Positions 52,304 to 60,498 of a stretch of DNA of 64,000 nt are shown here, in pieces (the stretch's first letter is position 1; each line of letters begins with the position of its first letter). Made by a program: the position numbers and the translations under genes. Below the pieces are notes generated by a model, which searched no databases, was not told the DNA's origin, and was given only the letters and a program-made list of their open reading frames with translations. Location: positions 124,001 to 188,000 of the forward strand of contig NZ_JAAOZT010000012.1 in NCBI RefSeq assembly GCF_011947285.1, in the 5' to 3' direction. The DNA is from Glaciimonas immobilis (lineage in GTDB: Bacteria; Pseudomonadota; Gammaproteobacteria; Burkholderiales; Burkholderiaceae_D).

Positions 52304-52319
52304 AGGCACGAACTATGCT
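52304..52319 (+). promoter_or_regulatory. Sigma-54 (-24/-12) promoter of the oxygenase operon
   Basis: AGGCACGAACTATGCT: GG and GC pairs 10 bases apart, -12 element ATGCT as in the 42281 promoter. About 70 bases upstream of the oxygenase start and 120 bases from the array. Confidence 0.75.
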
Positions 52320-52388
52320 CAAGCTGAAGGAGCGATGTTATTCGCAAACCTACGATCATCGATATCCCAACTTTGAAAGATAGCTGCC

Positions 52389-53588
52389 ATGGCACGTAAC
52401 GCATTCGAATGGACCGAAACCCCGCAATTTCCACCCACGCATTATGTGGATACTGCCATCTACACTAACGACCAGTTGTTCCGCGAAGAGCAACAGAAGA
52501 TTTTTAATAAATGCTGGATCATTGCCTGTCATGAATCTGAATTGCCAAATGCCTTTGACTATCGCACCTTCAATCATCCCGGTGGCGCGCCGCTGATCGT
52601 GGTGCGCGGGGAGGACATGCAAATACGCAGTTTTTATAATATTTGTCCGCACCGCGGTAACACCCTGTTGTATGACCCGGTTGGGAACGCCAAACGCATC
52701 ACGTGTATTTTTCATGCATGGTCGTTCAATACCACTGGCGATTGCATTGATATCTCTCGTGGCAAACAAGGGTATCAGGAACGCTTTGGGTGCGAAAAAG
52801 CGGGACTGCGGGAGGTAAAAACCGGCGTCGCGTGCGGGGGCTTTGTATGGGTCAATACTGACGATGATTGCTGTTCGCTAAAAGAGTATATCGGTGATGC
52901 CATGGAACTACTCGACGGGCATCTCGATGCACCGCTTGAGGTATTCCACTATCACAAGGCGATTGTCAATACCAACTACAAGCTTTGGCATGACACCAAC
53001 AGCGAGTTTTATCATGACTACATGCATTACTTCAATCGTATAACCGGGATGATTCAACCCGGCTATTTTGATCGCAAGTACACCGGCTACCCCAACGGCC
53101 ATGCATCGGTCGGATCAATGGCAATCAAATATGACGCCTACGAAGGTAGCAAACAACGTGGTGTCGGATGGCCGGGCCTGGCCCCGGGCGGATGGGTGCT
53201 GATCGACATGTTTCCTGGCATGACATACAACCTGAGAACCTCAGTATTACGCATGGATACGGCGATTCCCCTTGGTCCAAACAAACTCCTTATCGAATTT
53301 CGCGGTCTGGGACTAAAGAGCGATACTCCCGAAGAACGCGCCGAGCGGGTGCGGGACCACAATCAGATTTGGGGACCGTTCGGCCGCAATTTACATGAAG
53401 ATCTTCTTGGCGTACACGGACAGGGGCTGGCGATGCGAGAAGGCACCGATAGCAAATGGGTTATTCATGGTCGGGAAGAGAACATGACCATTCACGATGA
53501 AGGTGGCATGCGTCATTTCTACGCGGAGTGGAGCAAGCGCATGGGCCGGCTGGCTAGCGCACCCTTCGACGAAACGACTCTGACCTAG
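52389..53588 (+). CDS. Rieske non-heme iron oxygenase, alpha subunit
   Basis: 399 residues. Rieske [2Fe-2S] ligands Cys86, His88, Cys106, His109 (CPHRG, 17 residues, CIFH). Mononuclear iron site in NSEFYHDYMH: Glu206, His209, His213, where the common motif is Asp-x2-His-x4-His; here Glu takes the bridging place, as in carnitine monooxygenase, and the second His is one residue closer. Beta subunit, reductase and ferredoxin genes follow. The locus context (SoeABC, TauE/SafE, TauT-type importer) suggests monooxygenation at a C-S carbon releasing sulfite. Methanesulfonate monooxygenase has the same component set but a longer Rieske loop. Substrate unknown. Confidence 0.88.
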   Translation: MARNAFEWTETPQFPPTHYVDTAIYTNDQLFREEQQKIFNKCWIIACHESELPNAFDYRTFNHPGGAPLIVVRGEDMQIRSFYNICPHRGNTLLYDPVGNAKRITCIFHAWSFNTTGDCIDISRGKQGYQERFGCEKAGLREVKTGVACGGFVWVNTDDDCCSLKEYIGDAMELLDGHLDAPLEVFHYHKAIVNTNYKLWHDTNSEFYHDYMHYFNRITGMIQPGYFDRKYTGYPNGHASVGSMAIKYDAYEGSKQRGVGWPGLAPGGWVLIDMFPGMTYNLRTSVLRMDTAIPLGPNKLLIEFRGLGLKSDTPEERAERVRDHNQIWGPFGRNLHEDLLGVHGQGLAMREGTDSKWVIHGREENMTIHDEGGMRHFYAEWSKRMGRLASAPFDETTLT

Positions 53589-53639
53589 CCTTATTACACC
53601 TAGCAATCCAGACCAACCCTTTAGCGAGCGAGAAATCCT

Positions 53640-54101
53640 GTGGATTCCAGAACAGAAATTACGGAGCTAATTTATAAGACCTGCCTTCGCATGGATGCGA
53701 AGGATTTTGATGGTTATCTTGCGCTGTGCGATCCAGCGTTTCACTATGCCATCACCGCTTTCAGCCCTGAGATCCGCAAGAGCATGACCTGGCTGGAGCA
53801 CGATCACGCGGGGATGGTAACGCTATTCGGAAATCTGCCCAAACATAACAGCGATCATTCGCTGCTAAGCCGCCATGCCACCGTCTATACCATCGAAGAA
53901 CTGAACGGGGGAGAAACGGCGAAGGTAACCAGTGCTCTGCAAGTGTTCCGGACCACGCTCGATGGCGGGGCAACAGAATTGTTTGCGGTGGGAAAAATGA
54001 CGGATACGGTTCGTTTGTCCGCCGTTGGCGCCAGGCTACTGGACCGTAACATTCACCTCGAAACTCGCATGATTGGCTTCGGGTTTCACATTCCATTTTA
54101 A
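53640..54101 (+). CDS. Rieske oxygenase beta (small) subunit
   Basis: 153 residues, GTG start with GAGCGAG upstream. NTF2-like/ring-hydroxylating beta fold: TELIYKTCLRMDAKDFDGYL at the start and a C-terminal LLDRNIHLETRMIGFG strand region. It carries no cofactor and builds the (alpha-beta)3 hexamer. Directly follows alpha by 51 bases and precedes the reductase by 21. Confidence 0.85.
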   Translation: MDSRTEITELIYKTCLRMDAKDFDGYLALCDPAFHYAITAFSPEIRKSMTWLEHDHAGMVTLFGNLPKHNSDHSLLSRHATVYTIEELNGGETAKVTSALQVFRTTLDGGATELFAVGKMTDTVRLSAVGARLLDRNIHLETRMIGFGFHIPF

Positions 54102-54122
54102 TCACATGCTTTCGGCGGTCAT

Positions 54123-55160
54123 ATGAAAATTCAGGTGAATGCAAGGAATCATGCACACTATTTTGCGACCGATCCGGGAGAGAACATTCTCTATGGCGGC
54201 TTGAGCAAATCGGTCGATTTACCCTACGAGTGCGGCAGCGGCACATGCGGGACGTGCAAGGCGCGGTTGATCTCTGGCGAATTGTTCGACAATTGGCCAA
54301 ATTCACCCGGCCGCAAATATATTAAGTCTGCAGATGAATTTTTGATGTGCCAATGCAGCGCTGTTTCCGACATTGTTATTGAAGTTCCGGCCTTTGTTCA
54401 CACTATTGAAGTCGGTACTTGTACACCCGATTTTTTGGGGGGCCGTATCAAGGCGGTGAGTCTGCTGACGCATGACGTTATGGCGATTTCAATTGAGCTA
54501 TGGGAGCCAGTTGACTTCGACGCCGGTCAGTTTTATCTGGTGCACGTTCCAGGAGTCGAGGGCTTTCGCGCATGGTCAATGGTCAACTACCAGCGTCACG
54601 CTACAACGCTCGATTTTGTAATAAAGAAAAAACCTGAGGGTGCGCTCAGTGACTGGCTTTTTAGTAAGTCACGGGAAGGGGTTGAAGTGGAGGTATTTGG
54701 ACCACTGGGAAAAGCAACCTTCCACCCTGACATCGCACAAAATCTACTTTGCATCGCTGGCGGCAGCGGGATTGCCGGCATGATGTCTATCCTGTCGCGG
54801 GCTGCGCAGTGCGACTATTTTACGCGCTATACCGGCGATGTTTTCTTTGGTGTGCGTAGCGCCACCGATGCATTTTATCTGGATGAATTTGCGTCCCTGT
54901 GCAGTCAATTTCCTGAGACTTTACACATCACGGTCGCCTTGTCTGAGGAGGAAGCCTCAGCGTCAATAGTGGCCGACTATCCGCAACTTCGATTTGAAAA
55001 AGGATTTGTGCATGAAGTCGCCGGTCGCAACATGCAAGGGCGCTACCAAGATGTGCGCGCCTATCTGGCTGGGCCGCCTCCTGCCGTCGATGCGTCGATC
55101 CGCATGTTGCTCCAGGCCCGTGTCGCAACCAATAACATTCGCTACGATAAATTTAGCTAG
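54123..55160 (+). CDS. Oxygenase reductase: plant-type [2Fe-2S], FAD and NAD domains
   Basis: 345 residues. N-terminal ferredoxin with Cys37, Cys42, Cys45 (CGSGTCGTC) and Cys76; FAD-binding domain with RAWSMVNYQ (the RxxS motif); NAD domain starting LLCIAGGSGIAGMMSIL and ending in YLAGPPPAVDASI. It takes electrons from NADH and passes them to the Rieske ferredoxin encoded next (10-base gap). Same architecture as MsmD of methanesulfonate monooxygenase and BenC-type reductases. Confidence 0.9.
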   Translation: MKIQVNARNHAHYFATDPGENILYGGLSKSVDLPYECGSGTCGTCKARLISGELFDNWPNSPGRKYIKSADEFLMCQCSAVSDIVIEVPAFVHTIEVGTCTPDFLGGRIKAVSLLTHDVMAISIELWEPVDFDAGQFYLVHVPGVEGFRAWSMVNYQRHATTLDFVIKKKPEGALSDWLFSKSREGVEVEVFGPLGKATFHPDIAQNLLCIAGGSGIAGMMSILSRAAQCDYFTRYTGDVFFGVRSATDAFYLDEFASLCSQFPETLHITVALSEEEASASIVADYPQLRFEKGFVHEVAGRNMQGRYQDVRAYLAGPPPAVDASIRMLLQARVATNNIRYDKFS

Positions 55161-55170
55161 GAGCCATGAT

Positions 55171-55899
55171 ATGCGGAAAGTCCATGTTTGTAGCTCACGC
55201 GATATTCCGTCGAACGGGATGAAGACGTTTGACCTGAAAAACGGGATCAAGGTACTGGTAGCCAATGCTGGCACCCAATATTACGCCTATCAGGGAATTT
55301 GCCCACATCAGGAAGTGTGTCTGGATGAGGGATTTTATGATGGGTCGGTCCTCACCTGCCATCAGCACCTTTGGCAATGGGACATTACGACTGGGGCCGC
55401 AGTTGGTCTGGCGGAAGCTCCTCTGGAAGCGTATGAAGTTGCAGTCGAGGATGACCAAGTGTTTGTGATCCAGGCCAGCGCACTCCAGACAGCGACATTA
55501 TTTGGCAGTATTTCGGCCAGCACTATGGAACGACTTAACCAGATTGCGCGCCAGGAACATCATCGTGCAGGTAGCACACTGTACGGTATTGGCGACACTA
55601 CAGACGATGTCTATATTCTTGAATCAGGCAAAGTCGATTTTTTGATCGGTCGCGATGATCACACTAGCGCTGCTGGCTTTGTGTTGCACAAGGGCGAGGT
55701 ATTTGGCTGGGCCGCGCTGCTTGATCGCCATCCGCGCCGTATCGCCAAAGCGGAATGTCTGGAGGATTCGGTGTTGATCCGCATTAACGGTGCCCAAGTG
55801 CTGGATATTTTGGCGCAAGATCCCACGTCCGGTTATCTGGTCATGCGACAGCTCGCCAATATGATTACGCGTCATCTCACCATCCCAAAGGCAAAGTAA
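55171..55899 (+). CDS. Rieske ferredoxin fused to a cyclic-nucleotide-binding-like domain
   Basis: 242 residues from the ATG at 55171 (TAGGAG upstream; longer readings overlap the reductase gene). Residues 1-105 are a Rieske ferredoxin with Cys44, His46, Cys63, His66 (CPH, 16 residues, CHQH). Residues 110-240 are a complete Crp-type effector domain: STLYGIGDTTDDVYILESGK, KGEVFGWAALLDRHPRR (FGW 178-180) and a GYLVMRQLANMIT helix, with no DNA-binding domain. Stand-alone Rieske ferredoxins are about 105 residues, so the second half is extra. It is the electron donor of the oxygenase; the added domain could gate electron transfer by ligand binding. I know of no described example. Confidence 0.88.
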   Translation: MRKVHVCSSRDIPSNGMKTFDLKNGIKVLVANAGTQYYAYQGICPHQEVCLDEGFYDGSVLTCHQHLWQWDITTGAAVGLAEAPLEAYEVAVEDDQVFVIQASALQTATLFGSISASTMERLNQIARQEHHRAGSTLYGIGDTTDDVYILESGKVDFLIGRDDHTSAAGFVLHKGEVFGWAALLDRHPRRIAKAECLEDSVLIRINGAQVLDILAQDPTSGYLVMRQLANMITRHLTIPKAK

Positions 55900-56025
55900 G
55901 TGGCAACAATAATGTTTGTATTAATTAGTAATCTGGATGTAGAAAACGCTTAAACAGTTAGACGACAACGCTATAAAAATGCTGCGCTAACGTCACCTTT
56001 CGTCTGAGGGGTGAAAAACAGAACT

Positions 56026-56136
56026 AGGACTGACGCAAAATCGTCCCAGCTAAAGGCTAGTTGAGCCTGCCGACGAATACAGTATGCCAATCTGGCTAAA
56101 AGCAGCACGGCGCTGAGGCAATTTTGCGTAAGTCCT
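56026..56136. mobile_element. MITE-like element, 111 bp
   Basis: AGGACTGACGCAAAAT (56026-56041) and ATTTTGCGTAAGTCCT (56121-56136) are inverted repeats with 15 of 16 matches; similarity continues to about 25 bases. If the ends are GGACT, a TA duplication flanks the element. It has no coding capacity and lies 21 bases before the receptor gene at 56158, splitting the oxygenase and transport gene groups. Confidence 0.65.
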
Positions 56137-56157
56137 AAAAAACAGAAGGAGACAAAC

Positions 56158-57306
56158 ATGAAGAGCAAGAGAAATTGCTGGGCCCATGCCTTGCGCTGTT
56201 CGGTGATGGTGGCACTCTTTGGCCTTCAGGGGGCGGCCGTCACCGCCACTGCAGGCGAACTGGAATACGGCAAGATTGGCGAACCCGTCCATCTGGTTAT
56301 CGGTTATCAGCCCTATTACACAGAAAGTTGGTCCGGCGTAGTCATGCGCGGAAAAAAAATGTACGAAAAATACCTTCCTAAAGGTTCCACAGTCGAATTT
56401 TCTGTCGGCCTTCAAGGGGCGGTGATCGTTAATGCAATGCTTGCTGGTAAGCAGCATATTGGTTACCTCGGTGATATGCCCGCCATCATTACCGTCACCA
56501 AACAAGAAGTTGCCGATATACGCATCGTCGCAACGCTGGGACAAGGTACTGATCAATGTAATATTTTCCTGGCACGTTCGGACGCGCCACAATTTGGCAG
56601 TCAAAAAGAAGCCATCAAATGGCTAAGTGGCAAGCAAGTCGCCGTGGCAAAAGGTAGTTGTGCAGACCGTTTTGGTCAGGCTGTCTTTAAGCAGGAAAAT
56701 ATCGAACCGGCGGCATATCTGAACCAGAACATTGAGGTCATCACCAGCGGATTTCGGGCTGGCAAGCTAAATGCCGCGGTGATCTGGGAACCAACTGCAT
56801 CGCGCCTGGTGCAGGAAGGGCTGGCGAAACGCATCGCTTCCGGCAACGCTATCAATGAAAAGGACAGTGCGTATTTAACGATGCGTTATGACCTGATCAA
56901 GCAACGCCCCGATGTGGTCAACGGCTGGCTAAATGCAGAATTGGATGCGCAGATATTTTTGGCCGATCCGAAAAATGCGCAGGAGGTAGCCCAGATGGCA
57001 AAGGAGCAAACCACCGGTTTTTCAGAAAAAATGTTGTGGTCGTCGATGTATGGAAGGTATCCCGACGCCGTTGGTGGTGGCCCTATACGTTTGACTCTGC
57101 CATACGCTATCACGCCATCGATCATGACCATGATTAGTAGTGCGGCGACATTTCTATATTCGGTCAAGAGTATCAATGTCCCCACTCTTCGTCCCGAGGC
57201 GGTCATGCCGCAGTTCGCTGATGCGGTGATGAAAGAACGCGGACTTACCGTACCTATTGGCACCGTCAATGCTTTGCCAGAATCAGCATATAAAGGCAAA
57301 CCCTGA
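56158..57306 (+). CDS. NitT/TauT-type ABC substrate-binding protein (SsuA/TauA-like), second copy
   Basis: 382 residues, GAAGGAGA upstream, signal peptide through about ATAGELEYG. LVIGYQPYYTESWSGVVMRG, GLQGAVIVNAMLAGKQHIGY, GSCADRF and VIWEPTASRLV match the paralogue at 40969. It heads the transport group and is followed by the domain-fused permease, ATPase, second permease and second ATPase. Binds the imported compound, probably a sulfonate. Confidence 0.9.
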   Translation: MKSKRNCWAHALRCSVMVALFGLQGAAVTATAGELEYGKIGEPVHLVIGYQPYYTESWSGVVMRGKKMYEKYLPKGSTVEFSVGLQGAVIVNAMLAGKQHIGYLGDMPAIITVTKQEVADIRIVATLGQGTDQCNIFLARSDAPQFGSQKEAIKWLSGKQVAVAKGSCADRFGQAVFKQENIEPAAYLNQNIEVITSGFRAGKLNAAVIWEPTASRLVQEGLAKRIASGNAINEKDSAYLTMRYDLIKQRPDVVNGWLNAELDAQIFLADPKNAQEVAQMAKEQTTGFSEKMLWSSMYGRYPDAVGGGPIRLTLPYAITPSIMTMISSAATFLYSVKSINVPTLRPEAVMPQFADAVMKERGLTVPIGTVNALPESAYKGKP

Positions 57307-57424
57307 TTTGTTGAAGCGGATGTAAAAGGCCTTCCCATGGGCGTGTTCTGACCTTAGGCCAGATGCGCTCAGGGATGCTGCGTGCCTCGTCATGGGGTTC
57401 CACACCTACCTTCCTGGAAAACAC

Positions 57425-58777
57425 ATGGAACAAATCAGCACCTTATTGAGACGCACGATGCCGTTTCAAATGGTCACGCCCGGCTTGTTGTCCGCCATCG
57501 CGCGATTTTCAAAATGGCAGTTATTTGCGCGGGGGGACGTGATTTATCAAGTGGGCGACCAGCCCGACGATATCTTTGTGATTTCTGCAGGTAAGGTACA
57601 GCACACGTTACCCCCCAGTGATGGCACGTCGCGGCCTTTGGAAAAGACCATGCTTTCAGGCGATGTATTCGGATGGGCAGCTGTGCTGGATAATCAGTCC
57701 GGACGACTAGCCGAAACGGTGTGTACCGAGCGCACAGAGGTCTTGAGAATTGACGGAAAAAAGCTACTTGACCTGTTTGCCGGCACACCGGACACCGGCG
57801 ATGTGGTGATGAGTCGCTTCGCTACCATGATCACCAAAGAGTTCAACGCCTCTTCGACCGTGGCAGCCAAAGTACATCATTACCCGCATCACCACCCTTC
57901 CAGTGGCCCTGGCGCTGGCGCCACCGCGCCAACAATGCCCACCGGTTTGACCTTAACCATGTTTCGCGCATCACAATGGCTAAAAAGTCCTAAGCCCTAC
58001 CTGATGCTGCTGGGATTCACCATCTTTCTAGGCCTGTGGTATCTGACGGTAGAGGTCTGGAAATTACCGCGCTTCAGGGATATGCCCGGACTCACTGTGG
58101 TAGTGAAAGAAATGTTCAGCAAGGACCCAACCTACGGCCTCTCTCTGTATACGCCGGAATACTATGAACACATCTGGGTCAGCGTGCGCCGCGTTGCGAT
58201 TGCATTTGTGCTGGCCACTGTACTTGGTGTTCCACTCGGTTTGTTTTTAGGATGGTCGCGTAATTTCAGAGAATATATATTTCCTTTGTTTGAGACGTTA
58301 CGTCCTATTCCAATTCTAGCCTGGGTACCACTCGCTATCCTGATGTTCAGCGGTTCCGAAACACCCGTCATTTTCTTGACCTTTCTCGCATCTTTTTTTG
58401 CCACCGGGCTAAACACCATGCTGGGGGTTGAGTCAATAGATGAATCCTATAGTCGGGCGGCCTTGTGTCTCGGTGCCTCCAAGTGGCAGGTATTCAAGGA
58501 AGTCGTCATACCCGGCGCAATGCCGTTCATTTTTACCGGGCTGCAAATTTCAGTCGGGGTCGCCTGGTTCTCCCTCGTCGCCGGAGAGATGGTGTCTGGA
58601 CAATTCGGGCTTGGCTACGTCATTAATACCTCCTACACAATGGTCCGCTATCCAACGATCGTGATTGGCATGATTACCCTAGGTGCGGTGGGTTACACCA
58701 CCAGCGCTTTCGTTCGATTGATAGGCGATTACATGATGCAGTGGCGCGTGCGTGAACTAGCATTGGGAGGAAGATAA
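57425..58777 (+). CDS. ABC permease (SsuC/TauC-like) with N-terminal cyclic-nucleotide-binding-like domain
   Basis: 450 residues from the ATG at 57425; an in-frame ATG at 57392 is possible. Residues 1-140 form a Crp-type effector domain (FARGDVIYQVGDQPDDIFVI, SGDVFGWAAVLDN with FGW 82-84, then GDVVMSRFATMIT). A linker follows with a His cluster HHYPHHH (151-157) and Gly/Pro/Ala residues. Residues 190-450 are a six-helix permease with the EAA loop (SRAALCLGASKWQVFKEVVI). A cytoplasmic sensor joined to the channel would let a ligand control import. The His cluster could bind a metal. Stop and next start are adjacent (TAAATG). Confidence 0.9.
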   Translation: MEQISTLLRRTMPFQMVTPGLLSAIARFSKWQLFARGDVIYQVGDQPDDIFVISAGKVQHTLPPSDGTSRPLEKTMLSGDVFGWAAVLDNQSGRLAETVCTERTEVLRIDGKKLLDLFAGTPDTGDVVMSRFATMITKEFNASSTVAAKVHHYPHHHPSSGPGAGATAPTMPTGLTLTMFRASQWLKSPKPYLMLLGFTIFLGLWYLTVEVWKLPRFRDMPGLTVVVKEMFSKDPTYGLSLYTPEYYEHIWVSVRRVAIAFVLATVLGVPLGLFLGWSRNFREYIFPLFETLRPIPILAWVPLAILMFSGSETPVIFLTFLASFFATGLNTMLGVESIDESYSRAALCLGASKWQVFKEVVIPGAMPFIFTGLQISVGVAWFSLVAGEMVSGQFGLGYVINTSYTMVRYPTIVIGMITLGAVGYTTSAFVRLIGDYMMQWRVRELALGGR

Positions 58778-59653
58778 ATGAGTACGATATTAATGCCGCC
58801 ACAAGCATCAACGCGACCTCAGATACAAACCGCTTCCCGAGGCGCTATCCGAATCGAAGACGTGGTAAAGATCTACGATCCAGACGGTGCGTCCGTCATG
58901 GCGGTGGACCATTGCTCGCTTGATATACCTGCGGGTGAAATCTGTATGATCGTGGGTCCGTCGGGCTGCGGAAAAACGACTCTGCTCAATGCTATTGCCG
59001 GGTTTCATAGTATCTCGTCAGGCAAGATTTTTCTTGATGGCGAGATGCTGTGCGGCCCCAAAAAACCGCAGGCAGAACCCGGCTCCGACCGCATCGTCGT
59101 ATTTCAGAATGGGGCGCTATTTCCCTGGAAATCGAACCTGGAGAACGTCGCCTTTGGCCCCCTGATGCAACGGAAAATGCCGAAGAAAGAAATTTACGAA
59201 AAGGCCCGCAGCATGATGGCCGACGCCGGGCTGAGCGGCACTGAGCACAACTTTCCGGGCGAAGTGTCATCTGGTTTGCGTCGCCGCGTGGAGATCGTCA
59301 GGGCGCTAATGAATGACCCCAAAGTGCTGCTATTTGACGAACCTTATCGTGCCCTCGATTCTCTTACCAAATCGGTCATGCATGAGGCACTGCTAGAGAT
59401 TTATTACAAGAACAAGGTGACCATATTTTTTATCACCCACGATCTCGAAGAAGCAATCTTTCTTGGACATCGGCTGGTGATCATGACCTCGCGCCCTTGC
59501 CGCCCTAAAAAAATTCTCAATGTCGATATCCCGCATCCCCGTGATTACGGGGTGCTGACAAGTTTGCGCTTCCGCCAGTTGATGGAAGAAACCATTGAGG
59601 TGGTCCACGAAGAAGCTAAGAAGTCTTTTGCCGCTGGCGAGAAAGAAGGGTGA
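58778..59653 (+). CDS. ABC transporter ATPase with degenerate signature motif (SsuB/TauB-like)
   Basis: 291 residues, GGGAGGA upstream. Walker A GPSGCGKTT (60-68), Q-loop VFQNGALFPW, Walker B LLFDEP (184-189) and switch His221 (FITHD) are intact, but the signature LSGGQ is VSSGL (163-167), losing the first Gly. The partner ATPase at 60499 has the opposite defect. In a heterodimer its own ATP site would be completed by the intact partner signature. Confidence 0.92.
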   Translation: MSTILMPPQASTRPQIQTASRGAIRIEDVVKIYDPDGASVMAVDHCSLDIPAGEICMIVGPSGCGKTTLLNAIAGFHSISSGKIFLDGEMLCGPKKPQAEPGSDRIVVFQNGALFPWKSNLENVAFGPLMQRKMPKKEIYEKARSMMADAGLSGTEHNFPGEVSSGLRRRVEIVRALMNDPKVLLFDEPYRALDSLTKSVMHEALLEIYYKNKVTIFFITHDLEEAIFLGHRLVIMTSRPCRPKKILNVDIPHPRDYGVLTSLRFRQLMEETIEVVHEEAKKSFAAGEKEG

Positions 59654-59660
59654 CTAAATC

Positions 59661-60488
59661 ATGACGATTGCATCGCGCTTAAAGAAAAAGATTTCCGGTC
59701 GCGCCGGACTTCGCGCCGCTATCTCGCTGGTCGTGTTTTTGATCTTGTGGGAGGCTGGCGCACGATCCAAACAATGGCTGGGCTTCTCGTTACCCTGGAT
59801 AGGGATGATTCCGGCCCCGACAGCGGTACTCAGAGTATGGGGCGGCCTGCTCAATGATAGAGGTTACTGGCAGAGCTGGTACCTCAGTTTGTTTCGGGTG
59901 CTGGCGGGTTTCATTGCAGCGATGGTGGTGGGAATTCCGCTTGGGCTATTAATGGCCGTCAGCAAAAACTTTAATAGCATTAGCTTTCCTACCTTTGAAA
60001 TCCTGCGTCCTATTCCACCGTTGGCATGGGTTCCGGTCGCGATCATCTTTTGGCCGACGCAGGAACTGTCAATTGCCTTTGTTACCTTTCTGGGTGCGTT
60101 TTTTACGGTCGTCATTAACGTCGTCGGTGGTGCCCGCGCCATCGACGTCCGTTACTTTCAGTCGGCGCAAGCGATGGGATCGTCGCAGTGGGATATTTTT
60201 CGTCGCATCGTCCTGCCAGCCACACTGCCATCGATTGTGGTTGGATCATCGGTCGGTATGGGCATTACCTGGAACGTCGTGGTAGCGGCTGAAATGATTT
60301 CAGGCGGTGGCAGCCAGACTGGTGGATCAGGTGGCGGACTGGGATTTTTTATCTGGAATTCTTATGTAGGCGGCTCGTACGAACAAATAGTGGTTGGCAT
60401 GTTGAGTATCGGTATCGCTGGATACGCTTGTAGCGAGTTGTTACGCTCGCTTGGCGGCTATCTGACGCCATGGTTGAAAAAACGTTAA
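59661..60488 (+). CDS. ABC transporter permease (SsuC/TauC-like), second
   Basis: 275 residues, six predicted helices, EAA loop FQSAQAMGSSQWDIFRRIVL. No N-terminal effector domain. It resembles the membrane part of the 57425 product and probably forms a heterodimeric channel with it, since the operon has two different permeases and two different ATPases but one receptor. A Gly-rich loop (ISGGGSQTGGSGGGLG) replaces the short loop of the partner. Confidence 0.9.
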   Translation: MTIASRLKKKISGRAGLRAAISLVVFLILWEAGARSKQWLGFSLPWIGMIPAPTAVLRVWGGLLNDRGYWQSWYLSLFRVLAGFIAAMVVGIPLGLLMAVSKNFNSISFPTFEILRPIPPLAWVPVAIIFWPTQELSIAFVTFLGAFFTVVINVVGGARAIDVRYFQSAQAMGSSQWDIFRRIVLPATLPSIVVGSSVGMGITWNVVVAAEMISGGGSQTGGSGGGLGFFIWNSYVGGSYEQIVVGMLSIGIAGYACSELLRSLGGYLTPWLKKR

Positions 60489-60498
60489 AGGAAAACAA

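Noticed and set aside
54994-55170. N-terminal extension of the Rieske/FGW fusion by 59 residues
   Set aside because: It overlaps the reductase gene; the ATG at 55171 has a strong ribosome-binding site and begins the ferredoxin fold.
52389-55899. Assignment as methanesulfonate monooxygenase msmABCD
   Set aside because: Component set fits, but the Rieske spacing is 17 rather than the long loop reported for MsmA, the order of reductase and ferredoxin is swapped, and the ferredoxin is fused to another domain. Kept as a comparison only.
56026-56136. Full insertion sequence at the inverted repeats
   Set aside because: Only 111 bases and no transposase frame; listed as MITE-like instead.
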